This document shows positions 36,873 through 48,655 of a stretch of DNA of 64,000 nucleotides, one piece after another (within the stretch, counting starts at the first letter, position 1; each line of letters starts with the position of its first letter). This DNA comes from Ursus arctos. Taxonomy: Eukaryota > Chordata > Mammalia > Carnivora > Ursidae. The notes beneath the pieces are model-generated. The model saw nothing but the letters and a program-made list of their open reading frames with translations. It was not told where the DNA came from and ran no database searches. The DNA lies in NCBI RefSeq assembly GCF_023065955.2, contig NW_026622852.1, positions 8,092,423-8,156,422 on the forward strand, read 5' to 3'. Made by a program: the position numbers and the translations under genes.

Positions 36873-37083
36873 ATTATTTTTTAAAAAGATTTTATTTATT
36901 TATTTCACAGAGAGCACAAGCAAGGGTAGCGGCAGGCAGAGGGAGAAGCGGGCTCCCAGCAGGGAGCCCAATGCGGGGCTCCATGTGGGGCTCCATGTGG
37001 GCCTCAATCCCAGGACCCTGGGATCATGACCTGAGCCCCTAAGCCAAAGGCAGACACTTAACTGACTGAGCAACCCAGGCACC
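36873..37083 (-). repeat. Carnivore SINE with an internal tandem duplication
   Basis: Antisense SINEC: 'gattttatttatttatttc', 'caatcccaggaccctggga', head 'gagcaacccaggcaccg'. The string 'gggctccatgtg' is directly repeated at about 36975-37000, a small duplication not shared by the other copies. Confidence 0.9.
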
Positions 37084-39639
37084 GACTACATGTCCACTTT
37101 AAACAGTAGTGTATCAGAGGACAAAAAGGCATCTTGTTTAGGTTAGTTCCTTCACAAAATTATCTAGCACTTGGGGATGATTTCATCTGGGAGCTTCCCC
37201 TGTTGAAGTTAACCCTGACAGTTTATTGCTCTATTCTCTCCTGCTTATTCGAAGCCAGAGTCCCAAGCTTTTCTAGAAAGCTTTTCTAGACAGTATGGTG
37301 CATTCCTCTGGTTTAAAAAAAATTCAAGAGGTTTAAGTAAAATCTTACAGAGAAAGCTAAAATAGAAAGATAAAACAGAGCTGATCTTCTCTATGGAGTG
37401 GGCTGAAACTCACCCCAAGACCACAGATTAATAATTCTTTCTATTTCGTGTTGGTCGCGGCCTCTGGGAGCTGAAGATGAAGGAATGAGGAACGTTGTGT
37501 GCATTCCAGGTATATCCTCAGTGAGGCATTCTCTACGGCAATTTGTTTTTCTCAGTTCTGAGTCGGTTCAGACCATGTTTGTAAGGAAAAAGATTTGGGG
37601 GACTTCCAGGATTGGTTTAAACTATTTTGTTTTATAATTCAACAAGTACAAACATAAATACATAATATTATTTTCCATTTGTTGTTCCTCTGTAACTCTA
37701 AAACTGGTGAAAGGCCCAACTTGTCTGCTCAAAATCTTTAATGTCTGCTAGAAAGATAGATCATGAAAATTCAATTTTGGATCCATGGGGATACAGAGGA
37801 AGAACCTTTTAGTTGCCTTTCAAGCACACAGTCTCTGTTCTGCCTTCCGAACAGTGGATAGCCTAGGTATGGAAGAGGGACAGTCCCTTACTGGTAGGTG
37901 CACCCAAAGAGCTCCAGGGTCAAAGCTTCATTTGAACTGAATCCTTTCCCAAGGACTAAGTGACTCTGGGGGATTTCTAACTGTGGGACGATGGACAATT
38001 TCCAGCCCTAAATAGCTCTGACTCTTATTAATGTTTCATTTAAGTGCAAAGTAGGTAACATGTTTGTATCTTCCTCTGCCTAAGGGTTATCGGCTATATA
38101 ACAGAGACCCATTTCTAATTTATCACAGTTTGCAGAACGATTTTTACCTTCTGTCTACTGGCTGACGGATTTTATAGTTTCAATTGGCCTCTAGTTTCTC
38201 AAATAAAAGAGAATACTTTTTTTTTCCAGTCTGTTTAATGTTAGAAAAAATAGACCATTTTAAACAATCTTTAACTTTTTTCACCATTGAAAACAGACAA
38301 GATTGAAAGGAGAGAATATGAAGAAGAAAGAAAAGAATGTTAGGATAATGAATATATATATATGTCTAGGAGAAAGCCATTAGGAGGAGGGAATGGCTAA
38401 GAAAGAATCCCAGGCATGAGAAAAATGCAAAATTATATCTATTTTGAGAACATGTAGAATAATCTGGCTCTCTTCATGTAACAACTGTTTATAGAAGAAT
38501 AGAGGCAGTGAAACCTACAATGTGTCCGATTGGGTCTCATCTCTCTAAGGAAAAAAGAAAGGGCACTGGGAGGTCATGACCATCTGACCTTGAGTTAATT
38601 TGCTTTTATACCCACAGAATTCCGGCGCAGTGAGGAAATCCTGGGCAAAAACACTGGGACTAGGTTATTTTTTGGGTGGAATACATCCAAACACTGTTCC
38701 AAAATCTCTGACTCAAGTTCATGTAAACTAGAATGACATTTTGGAATATGACTGTAAGTCAGTTGTCTAAAGGTCAAGAAAAATAAGCAATTAACAAGCA
38801 ATTAACAATAACGAGAAAATTTGTTCAAGTTTTAGGTAACACCCATCTATGTTCTATAAGAATAGAGAAAAGAAACTGAGTTCTTGAGATGACCATTGTG
38901 TTACTGGATCACATTTTACCTGAAGCCCACCCCATCTCTTGAATTTCCATTTAGATGAGACAATAAATCACCTTTAGTTCTTAAATTAATTTGAATTGGG
39001 TTTTCTGTTATTTGCAACTAAAATCATTTAAGCTGATGAAATATACATATTCAGCCATTTGCAGTGAGCTAGACAGGTACTTTCAAGTGTCAAGGAACAC
39101 AATGAAATTACCTCGGTTGGAGGGAGTTTGTTAAAGAAGAGGTAGGATTACTAGGAAGACAAGAGTTTCCATAGGTGAAACAAATGGAAAAATGTGACAT
39201 CTTTCTGGTTATACCACAAGCACACAGAGAGAAGGGGAAGGTCAGTTCAGAGGCTGCAGATCTCAAGACCAGGTTTTCTTAGAGATTTTGCACTTCTACC
39301 ATAATTATGATTTAGCACAAACTGTTCCTATTCACCTTGTTTTCCTTCTGCCTCTAACAATAATTGTTTAGAATGGTTCCTTGAAAATCTGGTGATCCTT
39401 CATATTCTGGTTTATTTAGCAATGAGGCAGTGAACAGCTCTGTGTTCTATACACAGAGGAAGGCTTGTTGATTTATGGGCTTCACTTTTAAGGGAGCAGC
39501 ATTATATTCAGGAGCCCCCAAATTCCAGAAAAAGAAGTCTTTGCTCAGAACCATTGGATGTATTTAAAGAGGGTATTTTTGGGGTGTTTGAGAAATCGAC
39601 TCCTAGCTGCCAGGAGTTCTGTCTGGAAGCTGCCTGTAT
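37084..39639. other. Unique non-coding stretch
   Basis: No gene is supported and no repeat is clearly recognised. A short (AT)n run is at about 38350-38362. Confidence 0.4.
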
Positions 39640-39716
39640 GCATGTGTGTGTATGTATTTGTGTGTGTGTGTGCGTGTGCGTGCGTGTGTGTGTGTGCCTG
39701 TCTATATGTGTGTATA
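39640..39716 (+). repeat. Imperfect (GT)n repeat
   Basis: GT/GC-alternating tract with interruptions ('gtgtgcgtgtgcgtgcgtg'). Overlapping frames with V/C or H/T repeats are artefacts of the tract. Confidence 0.9.
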
Positions 39717-40074
39717 TGGTAGTGGTGATGATGGTGATATCAACTGTTTTAATCCCCATGTTTTGTACCTGAAATTGTATTTCAACTCTTCCTTACACCT
39801 CATATTTCAATGTTCCCAGCTTCTCTTCAGTTATAGTAAATGGTTTAGTCCTGTCCATAGCTGTAGTATTTTAGGCCCTTAGGCAATGCTTCTCAGACTG
39901 TGAAGAGTTAGGTTTTTTTGTTTTTTGCTTCTAATTTCCAAAGTATTATTGACTAATGTACTTAAAATTAATTACTACTGTTTATATGCCTGAATGTTGG
40001 GTCAGTGTTCTATTGTTATAAAGATTTTTAAAGAAACGTTTAATTTCTTTGTGGACCGTGCTGTCCACAGAGCA

Positions 40075-40245
40075 ATTCTCTGGGGCCTTGTTACTCCAAG
40101 TATGGTCAATAAACCAAAACATCTGCATTACTTTGGAGCTGGTTAGAAATGCAGAATCTCGTCGCCCCAGGCATCACCCCAGACTACTAAATCAGAATCT
40201 TCGTTTTAACTTGATGTCGAAGTGATTTATATACACATTAAAGAT
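40075..40245 (-). repeat. MER20-like DNA transposon relic (hAT-Charlie)
   Basis: 'ccttgttactccaagtatg', 'gctggttagaaatgcagaa', 'caccccagactactaaatc' and 'gaatcttcgttttaacttg' match MER20 read in reverse. Non-autonomous; no coding sequence. Confidence 0.7.
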
Positions 40246-40284
40246 CTTAGGGAATTTCTACTCTTTCATCTGTTTTTTGTCTTC

Positions 40285-40645
40285 CAGGAATGTTCTGCTG
40301 TATCTTTACCTAGAAAGCTTTTTTTTTTCTCTCTCTTTTTTTAGCACTTCAGACTGCTGGCATCTTTTCCTCATTCATGTCACTGATCAAATGTCCACCT
40401 CTGTTGGAGAAGGCTTTTCTGGCTCTCCAATAAAATTAATAGCCTCTTCCACATCACATTACCTTGTATTATTTTCTTTGTAGTATTTATTGCTATCTAA
40501 AATTATTGTTGACCCCTTCCTGCCCCTCCCTGCCTCAGCCAGGCTAGAATGTAAGCTCAGTGAGAGCAGAGATCTTATCTGTCTCATTCACTGTCCTTTA
40601 TCCAGGGCTAGCTCAGTGCCTGCTTGGGGGTACGATTCAAACGAT
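40285..40645 (+). repeat. LINE-2 3' end
   Basis: Readable L2 order: 'ccaggaatgttctgctgta', 'tcaaatgtccacctctgtt', 'gagaaggcttttctggctc', 'ctagaatgtaagctcagtg', 'agagcagagatcttatctg' and 'ctagctcagtgcctgcttg'. Confidence 0.82.
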
Positions 40646-40764
40646 TCAAATGCTGTCTACACTCTGCTTTCATTCACTTCATGACTCTGCTTACTCCTGG
40701 CTCCTATGACCTCAACGCTTGCATTTATTGCTTTCTCTGTGTGTCCCTCTGAATCTGTAGCAGA

Positions 40765-41095
40765 GAGCCCAATCCAAACTGGCTTATAAAATTAAAAGGA
40801 TGCTGGCTCATACAACTAGAAAGGTCCAGAGCAAATGCAGTGGTCAGGCGTAGTTCCCTTACGCTCTGGCCCTCTTTGTCTCCAATTCTTTCAGCGCAGC
40901 GCATCTCCACGCATCGGCTTCCTGTTCAGGCTGGCAGCGGGATGACCACCACAGTCCCAGCGCTCGCATTCCTGTGGCGTGCTCCCCAGAGACCGAGCAC
41001 TGCAGCTGCTCTCTTTCATAGTAAGAAAACTTCTGTCCCCCAAACTTCTGGCAACATTCCTCCAAAATCCTTAGACTGAATTGGATCACATGCCC
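40765..41095 (+). repeat. Old interspersed repeat, family uncertain
   Basis: 'ccaaactggcttataaaat', 'ctggctcatacaactagaa' and a terminal 'ttggatcacatgccc' resemble an old mammalian repeat. The middle is GC-richer and gives chance open frames on both strands (40725-41089). Confidence 0.4.
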
Positions 41096-41559
41096 CTTCT
41101 AAATATGTATACACGTCTAGAGTGGTGTAATTACAAATAATAAAATGGATAGATCTTAAGAGTCCCTTTCATTAAGTTTTGACACTTAAATACGACTGCA
41201 TAGACACTAACCAAACCAAGGCGTAGAACATTTCCATCGCCCTGGAAAGCTGCTTTGTATTCTTTCCAGTCAGTCAGATGAATAACAGTGCCCTGCGGAG
41301 CCATCGTGGAGTTGGAAACCAAAAGAACGATCAGGAATACTGAACCTGTCTTTCTGTAAAATATTGATGTTTTATTCATCATGTACATTCACTTTAAAAA
41401 ATATTGCATTAAAATATGATTTATGCCGGTTACTGGTTGTTGTTGTTTAATGTCCTCCGTCTTAAAAAGCAAGTGTCACACTCACTTTACTTGCATCTCC
41501 CTAGTTACTGTCCTGCAGTCAAAGAGCCTCTGTTTCTGTCTGTCTCTGTCTCTTTCTTA

Positions 41560-41805
41560 TTATGATCTCTGCATGTGATCTCTCCACATGATGGTTTCAC
41601 TATAGCTGAACTTTTTACATGGTAGCTGAAGGCTCCCAGAGTAAGTGGCCAAGAGAAGTCAGCAGGCCATCTGTATTTCTTACCTGATTTAGCCTTGGAA
41701 GTCACTCAGGGCAACTTCTGCCTGTATTTCACTCACTGTAGCAGTCACAAAGAGAGGGGACATAGAATCTGTCTCATGATAGACAGAGTGTCAAAGAATT
41801 TGCAG
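41560..41805 (+). repeat. Old interspersed repeat, same family as 56.95 kb (3' half)
   Basis: 'gccttggaagtcactcagg', 'gtcacaaagagaggggaca' and 'gagtgtcaaagaatttgca' match the 3' half of an ancient repeat. The 5' half of that repeat is seen at 56945-57300. Family name not certain. Confidence 0.5.
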
Positions 41806-42005
41806 AAGGGGAGCTTGGGTGGCTCCCAGTTGGTTGAGCGACTAGCTCTTGATTTTGGCTCAGGTCATGATCTCAGGGTCACGGGATCCAGACCCACGTT
41901 GGGCTCTGCACTCAGTGGGGAGTCTGCTTGAGGATTCTCTCTCTACTCTCCCTTTGCCCCTCCCCAGCTTGTGCTCTCTCTTAAATAAATAAATCTTAAA
42001 AACAA
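41806..42005 (+). repeat. Carnivore SINE, older copy
   Basis: Sense SINEC with a worn head ('ggggagcttgggtggctcc'), 'tcaggtcatgatctcaggg' and a tail 'taaataaataaatcttaaa'. It inserted next to the old repeat at 41560-41805. Confidence 0.88.
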
Positions 42006-43220
42006 GACCTGCGGATGTATTTTCAAGCCACCATGGATCCCACTGCTTTCATAGCCATTTTTGGGTAATAGTGAAGAGTCCTTATTTTTGAGTATTAAAA
42101 ATTCCTATCCCAAAGAAATTTTTAAAAATTCATCTTCCTTTCAATTTCAAGTGCCTCCTCTTTGCCCCCAAGTTTAATTGGATATTGTTGGTTTCATTCA
42201 CTTCCTCCTCTCCATTCACTCACTCACTGCTATTTTTGGCCCGTCCAAGTTGAGAGTAAGAAGCTGAAAAGGAACAAAAACATCTTTTTACTTGGTGAAT
42301 GTTGAAAAGTCTTCAAGGGCAGATAATCAAAGGCCAACTCCCTCTTTTGGGGGGTGATTTAGTGAGTTATTTGAAGACCCCCTCCCCTCTAGCCCCTTAG
42401 ACCTCGGTCCATTATGCGAATGATGTACATTCTTGTGACCTTGTAACACTCTCCTTCAACTCCTGCTTTCCTGCTACACCCTCACACAGACTCTTCCTGC
42501 TAGGGCCCACTTATCCAGACAGGCAGTTCTTTGGGGAATTTTTTTTCAAAATGGCACCAGTCTAGACTCACTGCATCTGAGTTGTCTGTATGGACTTCAG
42601 ACAAATTCTGCAGCTCAGCTGCCTCCAAATCTGCAGGTTGGTCTTGGCCCTGCCATCAACGCAATTTGAGACAGGCTTTCATATCCAGACTTTTCTAGGG
42701 AAGAGTCAAATGGTGTGCTCTATGCTCCCCAAACTCCAGATGATCCAGAACATGTTTCTCTTAACACGTTCTTACCATGATCTATTTTAATAGCTGCGCC
42801 AAGCAAGACCTAAGTTTCATAGCTCAGCAAGCATCCAGGCTGGTTGATGAAATGCCTCCTCTTTACCAGTCAGTGATTCTCTTGAAGCTCCCCTCACTTT
42901 TGTGGGGAGATGTTGAAGAAGCAAGATTCTGACACTATGAGGAGTGGTTCAAAAGCATAGTACTCTCTTCTAAGTGTGCAGTTTTCTCCAAAGGAAGCCT
43001 CACTCTGACGATGACGTTTGAAATCCTACTCTCTTTAATGTAGCCTGAAAGGGTGCCAGACTCCATGCTGTGTTTCTTAGTAAACTGGTGGGCATGTCTA
43101 GTTTCTCTATTTAGAATATGTGGAGCAAATATCCCTTGGGTCCTGAGATTTAGGACTTCATCAAAGCTTCAAGACAACAAAATTGCCCCAATTGACATCA
43201 CTAACACTTCTGTTAATTTT
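42006..43220. other. Unique non-coding stretch
   Basis: No gene or clear repeat. Frames at 42590-42790 and 43053-43280 lack domains; the latter runs into the adjacent SINE. Confidence 0.4.
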
Positions 43221-43331
43221 TTAACATTTTTTTTAAGTCCGCTCTGCATCCAATCGTGGGGCTTGAACTCAGCACTCTGAGATCAAGAGTCACATGCTAT
43301 ACCAACTGAGGACTGAGCCAGCCAGGCACTG
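43221..43331 (-). repeat. Short-form carnivore SINE
   Basis: Antisense: a T-rich tail, 'gtccgctctgcatccaatc', 'gggcttgaactcagcactc' and head 'gactgagccagccaggcac'. Confidence 0.82.
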
Positions 43332-44025
43332 GAACACTTTGGTATTGTATATTAAAGTCACATATAATAGTGCCTATTCCTGGATCATGTCCCATCTGTC
43401 TCATTTCTTGCATTAATATCACATTGTTTTAATTATTATTGCTTTGTAATAGGTTTTAATAACTGGTGGCCTCTCACTACTATTTTTTTCTCAAAATTCT
43501 CATAGCTTTTCTTAGCTAATAGAAAAATTACTTAATTATATACTCCAATTTATGTTAATTAAGAATATTAGAAAATCCAAAGTCAATCCAAATGGAATTT
43601 GTGGTTTATTTTTTTCTTTTAACAGAATCTAAAGTTGTTTGCTTTTTTTTTTTTTTACAGGTATCAACATTTGCAGATTTTATGGAATCTATATTTTAGA
43701 GGCAAAAACATAAGAGCAAGAACAGCGGTGGCTTTGAGATGTGTTTCTTTCCATGACATTCCCTTTAAAAATGCAGTCCATCAGCCAGAGTCCACCTATC
43801 AACCTACTTTATGATAAGGTGTTTAGTGAGTAATCAAGTATACAAAAGTGTAGGATTCAAATTATACATAGATTAAATAATTCACCTTTGAAAGGCCTTA
43901 TCTCTTTGCAAGAGAATTACATACTTAATGAACATAGAGATTATAGTTTCTTTAAAAAAATGCATGAAATTAACAAACATGGTGCATTTATAGTAATCTT
44001 AGTTCAGTAACCTGATAGCAAAATT
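43332..44025. other. AT-rich non-coding stretch
   Basis: Nothing recognised; a T-run is at about 43647-43658. Confidence 0.4.
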
Positions 44026-44041
44026 GAAAAGGGTAAGGTGA

Positions 44042-44227
44042 GGGGCGCCTGGGTGGCTCAGTTGGTTATGTGTCTCTACCTTAAGTTCAGGTCATGATCC
44101 CAGAGTCCCAGGATCAAGCCTGGCTTTGGGTGCCCGGATCAGCGGGGAGTCTGCTTCTTCCTCTGCCCCTCCCCCCACTTGTACTCTCTCTCTCAAATAA
44201 ATAAATAAAATCGTTCAAAAGAAAAAG
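44042..44227 (+). repeat. Carnivore SINE with imperfect target-site duplication
   Basis: Sense SINEC: 'ggggcgcctgggtggctca', 'gtcatgatcccagagtccc', tail 'aaataaataaataaaatcg'. Flanks 'gaaaagggtaaggtga' (44026-44041) and 'gagaaggggaaggtga' (about 44226-44241) look like a mutated duplication. Confidence 0.92.
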
Positions 44228-44242
44228 AGAAGGGGAAGGTGA

Positions 44243-46350
44243 AAATTTTGATAAGAGCACACTAACACATCAGTAATACAATTTCAGGGAAATATTTGAG
44301 CTTCTACTTTGGAGGGCTCTACCTCATAATAATAGTGTCTGAATTTTGGCTCTTTATCTTTGAGATACATGCCATGGTCTTTATGAACAGTTCAATTCTT
44401 GAGAAGCTTGCTCTAGTTTACTCAAAAAGTATGGGTTTGTTTATATTTGACAGCAATTCAATTTTGAGCCTTTTCCCTTTTATCTTATGTTGCAATTGTA
44501 TTCCATGTAACATAAATGATGATATGTGAAAACTGAGCTTACGTGAATAATATTTAGTATAATATTTTGTATATTTAGCATAAGATAAATTTATCTGAAC
44601 TTAGAGTTCTGAGGCAAGGAGGGGAAGCAATGAGAGTTGACTACAAACATGGGGGTGATATATACATCAAAACTGCTCAGGGACCCCATTGACATATCTC
44701 CTAATACCTACACATGCCATTTACAAGGACCCTACTGTCAACACTTTCCTACACCACCACTGCTGCAACCGTCACCACATCAGCACCAGCCTCACAATCA
44801 CCTCCACCACCCCCACACCACCAAGATCAACCCCAGCATCGCCCCCACAGCCACAAGCATCCTGCGTGACTTCCTGGTTTGCATAGTGACTGTGTGTCCT
44901 TACAATAGCTGCATAGCATTCTGTGCACACACACACAGTGTGAACTGGGCATATGCACTTCAAAAATCAAATCCTGGAACATTTCCTTTCCCCTCCGTGA
45001 AAACAGAGAAACTAGTGAAATTGGCTATGGTTTCTTTTTGCTGAGCTTCTTCAACCTGATTTATTTTTTTACTTTCTTTCCTAGATATCTTCTTGCTTTT
45101 TGACTCATTTTGATGTAGTTTCTCTTCCAGGTCCAACATTTCTGCAGAGTGATATGTGATCATAGAAAACCCCCCAACTCTGACCCGCCCATGAAAATTA
45201 CACTTTTGGAATTATTCTACCGCCATTTTTATCCAACTGACTTCTGCACTAGGTGGCCTGACTTGACCTAGCTCAGATCCAAAAAAATTTTGCAGAGAAT
45301 GTCTTCTTCCTGAAGTTTTCTCTTCTCTTGGATTTCATGTAATTCTTCTCTCCTGATCATTTCAATCTTTTTTCTATAAAAAAAGGTTGAAAAATCTTAA
45401 TTATTCTCTACCAGTATTGCTTTTCTTTCTAGACATAGGTGTTTCCAAAACTTTTAGACAAAAACAAGGCAATTCCATATCAAAATGATTGTACTTTGAA
45501 ATTTTGACTTTTTGGTTGTAGCTCCTTATCAAAGTAAAATGTAAATTTATACATTTTATCATCACATGGATTTCCTGGGAAGTGTAAAGTTATTGGGGAA
45601 TGCCCTAGGGATCAACACTTAGGTGAGGGGATCATGAAAGTAGTAGGACTAGGAAAAGGGAGATGTCAAACATTACAGCATCGCAACAAAGCCCTCAGCA
45701 GATCCTACAGGTGTTCTGAAACTAAGACGGCCTTTTAGAGTTGTCCCACCTTGAAAAAAGTGGTCTGGCCTTTTTTAAGTCTATGAAATTTGCCTAATTT
45801 ATTAAACATTATTCCCAAAGATTGTTTCAACAACACCATCTTTGTTTATATCTTTGTGGACTTTGCTTAAACAATTTGCTTTTCCAGATATTTTTCTAAT
45901 TCTTTAGCTGTTTTTCATGTAAAATATAATGATGTTGAGGGACTTTTGCTCACCTCTCCTTCTCTCCACATACAACAGTACAGGACAAAAACTCCAGTGC
46001 TGATTACGGTAAGATTAGGGTTCAGTCAGCACATCAAAGTATTCTCAAGTGAAAGAAGACAAAGGCATGACTGACTCAAGCCTGGGAAAGCAAGTACAAA
46101 GGTCAAGTCTAAAGGCAGAAACAGGGTAACTAACAAACAGGAAAGGTAGTTGGGTTTCAGGATCAGGACAGAAACTGGAGCAGGGAAGAAACTGGAGCAG
46201 TGCAAGAGTAGGTCAAAAACAAAGCAATTGCTGCAAATAGAACCCAATGACCACAGTTTGCCTTTGTTGATCATTTAGTCCTGAATATGTAGTGAATGAA
46301 GTTGTTAGTATGGCCTAAAAGGACACAAAGAGAGGAGACATCTTAATATT
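44243..46350. other. Unique non-coding stretch
   Basis: No gene is supported. The 135-residue frame at 44637-45044 is open through a CAC/CCA-rich tract (about 44740-44860), which explains its H, P and T content. A G-poor stretch around 45040-45400 has no recognised repeat. Confidence 0.4.
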
Positions 46351-46359
46351 TGAGTTTAT

Positions 46360-47610
46360 TTCAAGAGAAATGAATCATGAAGAAATAGAAAATCTGGACA
46401 GACTGATTACTAGAAGCAAGACCACACTGGCAATCAAAAACCTCCCAAAAAACAAAAGTCCAGGACCAGATGGCTTCACTGGTGAATTCTACCAAACATT
46501 TAAAGAATTAATACCAATCCTTCTCAAACTCTTCCAAAAAATAAAAGAGGGACCATTTCCACAAATTTTAGGAGGCCATAATTATGCTGATACCAAAACC
46601 AGACAAGGACACCACAAGAAAAGAAAATTACGGGCCAATATCCCTGATAAGCACAGATGCAAAAATCCTCACAAAATCAAAACAAAATTTATTAAGCTAA
46701 ATTCAACAGTACATTAAAAGGATCAAATACCTTGACCAAGTGGGATTTATTCCAAGGATGCAAGGATGGTTCAACATGTGCAAATCAGTCAATGTGACAT
46801 ACCACATTAACAAAATAAAAGACAAAAATCATACAGTCACCTCGATAGATACAGAAAAGGCATTTGACAAAATTCAACATCCGTTTATGATCAAAACTCT
46901 CAAGAAACTGGGTATCGAGGGAATGTACCTCAACATAATAAAAGCCATAAAAAGCCTGGAGCTAACAACATAATCAATGGTGAAAAGCTGTACTGAAACT
47001 AAGACAAGGATGCCCACTTCCACTGTTTTTATTCAACACAGTCAAGCCAGATCAATTAGGCAAGAAAAAGAAATTAAAGCCATCCAAATCAAAAAGGAAG
47101 AAGTAAAACTGTCACTATTCACAGGTGACATGATATTATATAGAGAAAACCCTAAAGACTCCAGCAAAAAAATCAAAACAAAACTGTAAGAACTAATAAG
47201 TGAATTCAGGAAAGTTGCAGGATACAAAATCCATGTATAAAAATCAGTTGTACTTTTATACATTAATAAAGTATCAGAAAGAGAAATTAAGAAAACAATC
47301 CTATTTACAATTGCATAAAAAGAATAAAATACTTAGGAATAAGTTTAACCAAGGAGATGAAAGACTAAAAACTGTAAGACTTTGATGAAATAGGAGAAGC
47401 CAGAAATAAAGGGAAAGATATTCCATGCTCATGAATTAGAAGGATTAATGTTGTTTAAACATCCATGCTACCCAAAGCAATCTATATATGCAGTGCAATT
47501 TCTATCAAATTCCAATGACATTTTTCACAGAAATAGAACACACAATCTTAAAATTTGTATGGAACCACAAAAGATGCATTTCTTACTTTTCTTGGAAAAC
47601 AAAATTTTTC
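46360..47610 (+). pseudogene. Old LINE-1 ORF2 fragment (reverse transcriptase region)
   Basis: Plus-strand ORF2 remnant in at least three frames. The N-terminal RT part is '[20 protein letters not shown]' (46370-46717). Next come '[12 protein letters not shown]' and '[15 protein letters not shown]' (46740-46973). Then a piece with '[19 protein letters not shown]' type residues (46977-47189). The catalytic motif that reads FADDMI in the 7-kb copy reads FTGDMI here, so an active-site aspartate is lost as well. Beyond about 47260 the matching thumb-region DNA is diverged, and similarity ends near 47580-47610. Neither end of L1 is present. It is older than, and opposite in orientation to, most other L1s here. 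Confidence 0.9.
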
Positions 47611-48116
47611 AGGCTCCCTGGTCACCTGGCTTCCAGCTCAACTCCACAAAAGGACAGAAAAAAAGGGAGAAATCTGTTTTTGACCTCTTTCGCTTTGCTT
47701 TGGGCAGTCCCTAGCAATCCCTGGTTCCTTGGAAATTTCTACTCCCTCTGGATTGATCCATGAGCTTCCATTCACCCTGTCCTTGTGTTCTGGTAATCTA
47801 AATTATCCCTTTATTCCTTAATCCCTTACTGAGGGCAGTATGGGCTTCCTGCTGTAGCTAATAAATGGGAGGTTTCACCATCCCCTCTTTGGTTTATCTG
47901 TCTTTCCAACACATTTGTAGGTCATTTCTCTTGCTAAATTCCTTTTATTAAACTAGCTGGCATAGGTGATGTTTTTCTGCCTGAACCTTAATATACCCAC
48001 TAATTTTTTGTGTCCCCTTACACAAAATGAAGATTGCACTGACTTCTAAGCTCCTTTCAAACTCTTTTATTCGGGATTATGTCCCGCTACACTTTCCCTG
48101 TGATCTTGCACACCTA
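47611..48116. other. Non-coding stretch, possibly an LTR relic
   Basis: The end at about 47940-48000 ('ccttttattaaactagctg', 'ctgcctgaaccttaatata') resembles 3' ends of old mammalian LTRs. The rest is not recognisable. No gene. Confidence 0.3.
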
Positions 48117-48175
48117 TTCCTTCCTTCCTTCCTTCCTTCCTTCCTTCCTTCCTTCCTTCCTTCTTCCTTCCTTCC
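48117..48175 (+). repeat. (TTCC)n microsatellite
   Basis: About 14 tetranucleotide units with one short interruption near 48162. Probably polymorphic. Confidence 0.96.
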
Positions 48176-48177
48176 GC

Positions 48178-48655
48178 TAATATTTATTGTGCTACTACCA
48201 AGTCCTAGGCACTGTTCTAAGTGCTGAGGATACATGCAACAGTGAAAAAATTAAAGTCTTGCTATCATAGAGCTTGTATCCTACTGTGGGATAGGAGAAG
48301 CAACTGTCCCTTTTTGATGAGGACTGAGAGATTTCTCTAGATATAGGAATTTTAGCACTAAAACTGGAAAAATCCCAGGGATTTTTTAGACATGATCACC
48401 CTTGTGTGGGGAGATAGATAAAGAAACGTATATGTATTTTTAACAATCTCAGGTGGAAATAAATGCAATGAAGAAAAATAAAGCAGGATAGGAAGAAATG
48501 AATGGCAGGGGTGCACGAGTTCTCTGTTTTGATAGTGTGATCTGGAAGACATTTGGGATGAAATAACATCAAGCAGAGACCTGAATAACTTAAGGAAACA
48601 AATATTGCAGATATCCGGGTTGAGATACCAGCCAAAGGAAAGGCCCTAAAACTAA
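48178..48655 (+). repeat. Ancient mammalian interspersed repeat, family name uncertain
   Basis: 'taatatttattgtgctact', 'ctaggcactgttctaagtg', 'ctgaggatacatgcaacag', 'agagcttgtatcctactgt' and later 'gcagagacctgaataactt' and 'aaaggaaaggccctaaaac' follow a well-known old repeat in order. The downstream part of what seems the same family is at 14.15-14.93 kb. Confidence 0.6.

Noticed and set aside
44637..45044. 135-residue H/P/T-rich frame
   Set aside because: Explained by a CAC/CCA-rich tract; no family similarity.
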